Below are positions 60,023-64,000 of a stretch of 64,000 bases of DNA, one piece after another. How positions within the stretch are numbered: position 1 is the stretch's first letter; each line of letters begins with the position of its first letter. The DNA is taken from positions 84,418 to 148,417 of the forward strand of contig JAEOSR010000038.1 in NCBI GenBank assembly GCA_016840285.1. The letters are read 5' to 3'. The DNA is from Candidatus Hodarchaeota archaeon. GTDB taxonomy: Archaea > Asgardarchaeota > Heimdallarchaeia > Hodarchaeales > Hodarchaeaceae. The position numbers and the translations under genes were made by a program. The notes beneath the pieces are model-generated. The model was given only the letters and a program-made list of their open reading frames with translations. It did no database searches and had not been told where the DNA came from.

Positions 60023-61827
60023 TAGGAACGACCTCCTACAACCTCTGGAAGTGCTTCAAATATCGTTTGATATTGAGGACACGATTCTAGCATTTTATCA
60101 TGTGGTCCGTAAGCACAAATCTCTCCTTTCTCAAATAGAACAATGAAATCAGATTCAACAAGTGTCCGTAATCGTTGTGTTACAACAATAGAAGTCCGAT
60201 TCTCCATCAACTTATCAAGAGCCCGTCGGAGAAGAAGTTCCGTCTTGGAATCAATAGCAGATGCGGAATCGTCAAGTAACAAGACCTTGGGATCTACTAA
60301 AATGGCTCGTGCGATTGCAATACGTTGTCTTTGACCACCAGAAAGCTTTGATCCACGCTCTCCAATTCTCGTCTCGAATCCTTGGGGAAGTTTCTCAACA
60401 AAGGTTAAGGCTTGAGCATTCTTCGCTGCAGAGAGAATTTCATTATCCGAAGCTTTAGGATTAGCAAAAGCAATATTCTCTCTCACAGAGGCGGAAAAAA
60501 GGAATACTTCCTGCTCAACCATCGTAACTCCTTTACGAATTTCACCCGCAGGAATTTCTGTCAGAGGAGTCCCATTGATTTTGATCTGCCCTTCCGTTGG
60601 ATCATATAAACGAAGAAGCAATTTGAGGAAGGTTGACTTCCCAGATCCTGGCCCTCCAATTACAGCAACTCTGGAACCAGAAGGAATTGTGAGATTGATA
60701 TTCTTTAATGCAGCCTTTGTTGAGGCACCATAGGTAAAACCAACATCTTCAAAGACAATGCCTCCACTCCAATCAGGAGCTACTCCTTCTTGTGCTGTAT
60801 CTGGAACAGGATCTTGCCAGGTCATTTTCAACCAGATACGATCTGCGTTGGCTTTCCCAGCTCTGATATTTAGAATTGCCATTGGAAGCATGAAATTAAT
60901 GAATTGAAGTGATAGTAGCATAGAAACGGAGGAAGTGAATGTATCAATGGTAGTAGGATTATCTGCTAAATTAATTAGTCCTAAACCGAAGATAATCGCA
61001 GTTAGGGCGATCAATATTAATGCAGGCCAAAAGAATGCAGAGAGACGTCCTTCTGTTGTTACTATCTCTGCATAATTGGCACTTGTAGAAGCAAATCGTT
61101 TGTTCTCATGACCCTCTTGATTGAAACTTCGTACAACTTCAATACCACGAAATATTTCCTGAGAATCCCGTGTTACCACTGCCAATCTAGAAGCCAGTTC
61201 CTCGCGAATTGGCCCAATCACTGAAGCGTATCGGACAACTAAGAGAAGATAGAGTGGAAAGCCAAGTAAAGCGATTAAAAAGTAAGCAGGATCGAAAGCT
61301 AAAAAGATGATTGTAATAAATATCATACTTAATACGGAATTAGAAAGCATTCGCATACTTGGGTTGATTCCCATCCGCATCTGAGAGATTTCGTTCATAG
61401 CCATGGATAACAGGCTACTGCTATCAATCTCATCATGAAATGTCATGGAGTGTTCCTGTATAATGTCAAAAAATTCTTGTCGAGTGTCCCTTTCAAATCT
61501 AAATGCAGCAATTGTCCACGAATAATTAGCAACAAATGTGATTCCAAAGCTCAAGAGTGCTGTAACAATTATTCCTAAACAAATTATAAGAAATGTTTGA
61601 GAAAATCCTTCAGATTGAAGAATGCTGAACGCTTGTCCAATAAGAATACTGGGAAAAAGTGTTAATAATACACTTATTAAAGATATTCCTAAACTCAATA
61701 AGACAAGGCCTGGACTTCGCCAAAAAAAACTTAAATACCAATGAGTAGCAGAATGATACTTTTCTGTTGGTAAAGGAGTAAATTTCCTCTGTTGAACATC
61801 AGTTGAAACTGTCTGGGGTACTTGCAT
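60022..61827 (-). CDS. ABC exporter half-transporter B with degenerate ATPase site
   Basis: 601 residues: six-helix membrane domain (~45-320) and ATPase with Walker A GGPGSGKST, signature LSGGQRQRIAIARA and Walker B VLLLDDSASAID. The catalytic Glu after Walker B is Asp here, so this half has a degenerate hydrolysis site while half A is intact. That asymmetry is known from heterodimeric exporters such as TM287/288 and BmrCD. First gene of the operon; divergent from the PadR-type regulator with 150 bases between. Confidence 0.94.
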   Translation of the reverse strand: MQVPQTVSTDVQQRKFTPLPTEKYHSATHWYLSFFWRSPGLVLLSLGISLISVLLTLFPSILIGQAFSILQSEGFSQTFLIICLGIIVTALLSFGITFVANYSWTIAAFRFERDTRQEFFDIIQEHSMTFHDEIDSSSLLSMAMNEISQMRMGINPSMRMLSNSVLSMIFITIIFLAFDPAYFLIALLGFPLYLLLVVRYASVIGPIREELASRLAVVTRDSQEIFRGIEVVRSFNQEGHENKRFASTSANYAEIVTTEGRLSAFFWPALILIALTAIIFGLGLINLADNPTTIDTFTSSVSMLLSLQFINFMLPMAILNIRAGKANADRIWLKMTWQDPVPDTAQEGVAPDWSGGIVFEDVGFTYGASTKAALKNINLTIPSGSRVAVIGGPGSGKSTFLKLLLRLYDPTEGQIKINGTPLTEIPAGEIRKGVTMVEQEVFLFSASVRENIAFANPKASDNEILSAAKNAQALTFVEKLPQGFETRIGERGSKLSGGQRQRIAIARAILVDPKVLLLDDSASAIDSKTELLLRRALDKLMENRTSIVVTQRLRTLVESDFIVLFEKGEICAYGPHDKMLESCPQYQTIFEALPEVVGGRS

Positions 61828-61882
61828 AAACTGTCTTCCAGAAATAGTGGATTTTTTTCAATTTGACCGATAGCTAGAAAAA

Positions 61883-61892
61883 CTATATATAG
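61883..61892. promoter_or_regulatory. Symmetric TATA-like box in the divergent ABC/PadR promoter region
   Basis: CTATATATAG is self-complementary and lies 56-65 bases before the ABC operon start on the minus strand. A separate TATA-like TATGTATAAT is near 61934-61943 for the PadR gene. PadR binding here would control both directions (inference). Confidence 0.4.
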
Positions 61893-61977
61893 GTTTCCTA
61901 GATATTCCTCGTTTGAACTGCTCAGTGTAATCTATGTATAATTTTTCATTGTTGTCTAGAATAGAGGTTCAACCAGT

Positions 61978-62604
61978 TTGGAATCACTAAATGAGAACAA
62001 AGGATCTGCTGATAAACTTATAGAGAAATGGATCCAAGGATTTCATAGAGGTAGTTTGCGTTTTTTCATTCTCCATTTATTACGTCACGAAAGGGAGTAC
62101 AAAAACATCACAAAAACAGAAGAAAACCTTTTTAGAAAAAAAATACATGGATACCATATTGCGAAGGCAATTAAAGAAATTACCGAGGAAAAATGGGAAC
62201 CTACAACAGCTTCTATCTATCCAATACTCAACCAATTCGAGGAGGAAGGAATAATCGAAGAGATTGCAGAACAGAGTTACAAAGATGTGAAACGATTTAC
62301 TAAGAAATATCGATTGACGGATTATGGATTAGAAGTTGCACAAAAATTAGAACAAGCACGAAAAGATTTCACAAGAGCATTTAGGATGCATCCACGCCAT
62401 GGTCCACCTTCACGTCCTCATTTACAGATGATAAAATCCAGATTAGACCTTACTGACGAAGAAGTTTCTGAATTATTGGAAAATGCCAGTATAGAGGATC
62501 TTAAGGTGGAAGAATCTCAACTCAAAGAAAGTATTTTTTTGATTCAAGATACTTTAAAAGCTGTTGAGGTGGAGATTGAACGTAGAAAGGCTTCCCAAGC
62601 ATGA
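61978..62604 (+). CDS. PadR-family transcription regulator
   Basis: 208 residues. The winged helix (~20-120) has LRFFILHLLRHE, HGYHIAKAIKEIT and TTASIYPILNQFEEEGIIEE, the PadR signature. The helix-2 loop is longer than usual (insert KNITKTEENLFRKK). The C-terminal helical part (~130-208) ends in a coiled coil and mediates dimerisation. TTG start. It lies head-to-head with a two-gene ABC exporter, a common PadR arrangement in which the regulator represses the pump until a substrate drug binds. Confidence 0.92.
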   Translation: MESLNENKGSADKLIEKWIQGFHRGSLRFFILHLLRHEREYKNITKTEENLFRKKIHGYHIAKAIKEITEEKWEPTTASIYPILNQFEEEGIIEEIAEQSYKDVKRFTKKYRLTDYGLEVAQKLEQARKDFTRAFRMHPRHGPPSRPHLQMIKSRLDLTDEEVSELLENASIEDLKVEESQLKESIFLIQDTLKAVEVEIERRKASQA

Positions 62605-62784
62605 AGGAAGGAGATAAAGTTAAGAAAGGAATAATCCTTTCTGATGGAAATTGTACCATGCTAAGGAATAAATGAGATCAATATTCAGATACTCCACACA
62701 CATGGAAAGGCTTTTTAATGGCAAAAGCTATTGTGTAAATATCTCAGTGTAGTGGGAAGAAAGGGATTTGATGAGTGAGGAAAG

Positions 62785-64000
62785 GTGTTGAGAAAAAGAA
62801 ATAACCTTTCTAAAATTAGTTTATTTCTAGCTGTTTTATTGCTTTATCTGAGTATCACATTATCTACAGGCCAAATTAATTTATCAGACTCGTTAGTTTT
62901 AGCAAAGAAATCAAATTCACAGAGGTACGCAGAGCATGACCCCATTAATATCATTAATGATGATGAATTGGCTGCTGTAGCGAATAGTGGTACGGGAACT
63001 GCAAACGATCCTTATATCATTGGTAACTGGAATATTACTGGTTCTACAACTGATGGTATTTTCATTACAGGAACAACGAGGAATTTCAGAATAGATAATT
63101 GTTGGATTATTAATTCTACTAATTACGGCATAAATGTGGATAATATAACCATAGAAACGGCGACAATTACCAACAACACCTGTATCAGCAACCGTTATGG
63201 TATCTACCTCCGTTATTCTACTAATACGACTATAGCTAACAACACCTGTAACAGTAATCGTTATGGTATCTACCTTGAGGATTCTTCTTCGACTGTAGCT
63301 AACAATACCTGCAACAACAATCGTTATAATGGCATCTACCTCCGTTATTCTACTAATACGATTATAGCTAACAACACCTGTAACAGTAATCGTTATGGTA
63401 TCTACCTTTACTCTTCTGGTTCTTCGACTATGGTTAACAACACCTGCAACAGCAATGATGGGACTGGTATCTACCTTGAGTATTCTTTTTCTTCTACTAT
63501 GGATAACAATACCTGCAACAACAATAATGAGTATGGCATCTTCATGTACGAAAATAGTTATTCAACTATAGCTAGCAACACCTGTAACAGGAATTGTTAT
63601 GGCATCAACACTCGGGATTCTTCTTCTTCAGCTATAGCCAACAACATTTGTAACAGCAATAGTAATGATGGCATCTTCATGTACGAATGTAGGTTTTCCA
63701 CTATAGCTAATAACACTTGCAACAGCAATGATGGAACTGGCATCTACCTTCATAACATCGCCTCTCCTGGTTCTTTGACTATTACAAACAACACCTGTAA
63801 CAGCAATGACTATTATGGTATTTACTTTGACTCTCCTGGTTCTTCGACTATTACAAACAACAGCTGTAATAGCAATGGTTATTATGGCATCTACCTTGAG
63901 GATTCTTCTTCGACTGTAGCCAACAACACCTGCAATTACAATAATGAGTATGGTATCTACCTTTACTCTTCTGGTTCTTCGATTGTGACCAATAACACCT
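62785..64000 (+). CDS. Exported NosD-type parallel beta-helix surface protein, cut by window end
   Basis: GTG 62785 or TTG 62788 (GAGGAAAGG just before) opens a frame that runs off the window after ~405 codons. A signal peptide (~5-30: LSKISLFLAVLLLYLSITLS) is followed by the NosD start GTGTANDPYIIGNW, then at least 14 repeats of about 20-26 residues with consensus (I/V)ANNTCNSNxYGIYL. Each rung carries an N-x-T sequon and a Cys. Right-handed beta-helices of this type bind polysaccharide or coat the cell. The other half, including any anchor, is outside the window. Confidence 0.88.
   Translation, partial: MLRKRNNLSKISLFLAVLLLYLSITLSTGQINLSDSLVLAKKSNSQRYAEHDPINIINDDELAAVANSGTGTANDPYIIGNWNITGSTTDGIFITGTTRNFRIDNCWIINSTNYGINVDNITIETATITNNTCISNRYGIYLRYSTNTTIANNTCNSNRYGIYLEDSSSTVANNTCNNNRYNGIYLRYSTNTIIANNTCNSNRYGIYLYSSGSSTMVNNTCNSNDGTGIYLEYSFSSTMDNNTCNNNNEYGIFMYENSYSTIASNTCNRNCYGINTRDSSSSAIANNICNSNSNDGIFMYECRFSTIANNTCNSNDGTGIYLHNIASPGSLTITNNTCNSNDYYGIYFDSPGSSTITNNSCNSNGYYGIYLEDSSSTVANNTCNYNNEYGIYLYSSGSSIVTNNT
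63160..64000 (+). repeat. Coding tandem repeats of the beta-helix gene
   Basis: The rungs are also similar at the DNA level (recurring AACAACACCTG.AACAGCAAT and GGTATCTACCTT), with period mostly 63-78 bases. Near-identical units suggest recent expansion by unequal exchange and make this a likely assembly trouble spot. They continue past the window end. Confidence 0.85.

Noticed and set aside
63160..64000. Regular DNA repeats that could look like a CRISPR array
   Set aside because: Units are coding, of varying length, with no constant repeat/variable spacer division; they translate to beta-helix rungs.

Overview
The window reads as a chromosome segment of an AT-rich archaeon. The archaeal signs are a class III signal-peptide pilin with the N-terminal pattern GVSPVIATILL, TATA-like boxes ahead of several genes, T-tract terminators, ArsR/PadR-type winged-helix regulators, and many exported proteins tethered by one C-terminal helix followed by Arg/Lys. 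Leucine-rich repeats, NosD-type beta-helices and TPG-helix-RKR tails would fit an Asgard (Heimdallarchaeia-like) archaeon, but no phylogenetic marker here proves it. I saw no rRNA, tRNA or CRISPR array.

Left part (1-13.2 kb): the end of a thiamine-diphosphate enzyme, a frameshifted SAM-like/DUF4332 gene, an SPL-family radical SAM protein, an ArsR-GyrI regulator behind an 18-bp perfect palindrome, an LRR protein, a phosphatase-amidohydrolase pair, an anchored zinc metalloprotease and an anchored sugar dehydrogenase. A gene-poor stretch follows (10.5-12.5 kb). It holds a 184-codon gene interrupted by two in-frame stops and two micro-ORFs, one very basic and one very acidic.

Middle (13.4-45.9 kb): surface proteins (beta-helix, anchored hydrolase, a two-repeat protein), a membrane protein with winged-helix domains, transporters and metabolic enzymes. 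The clearest unit is 31.8-37.3 kb: a divergent URO-D-type protein, an FGGY kinase, a LarA-family nickel racemase/epimerase with no ordinary start codon, and 6-phosphogluconate dehydrogenase. It is best explained as a sugar-acid route into ribulose 5-phosphate. Next come transporters, an alcohol dehydrogenase, an arginase-fold enzyme, a frameshifted csaA, a possible transposon relic, an amidinotransferase-fold enzyme, a NodB-fold deacetylase and a DinB-like protein.

Right part (46-64 kb): four different adenine-N6 DNA methyltransferases (two Eco57I/TaqI-like, one type ISP-like, one HsdM with HsdS) with no recognisable nuclease or helicase, interleaved with a pilin and a membrane methyltransferase. 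A heterodimeric ABC exporter follows, with a degenerate ATP site in one half and a Met/His-rich repeated tail on the other. It is divergent from a PadR regulator. The window ends inside a highly repetitive surface beta-helix gene with an Asn-Asn-Thr-Cys rung motif.

Three genes are broken by single-base changes at short homopolymers (672-675, 10657-10659, 43139-43141). These may be assembly errors or real decay.
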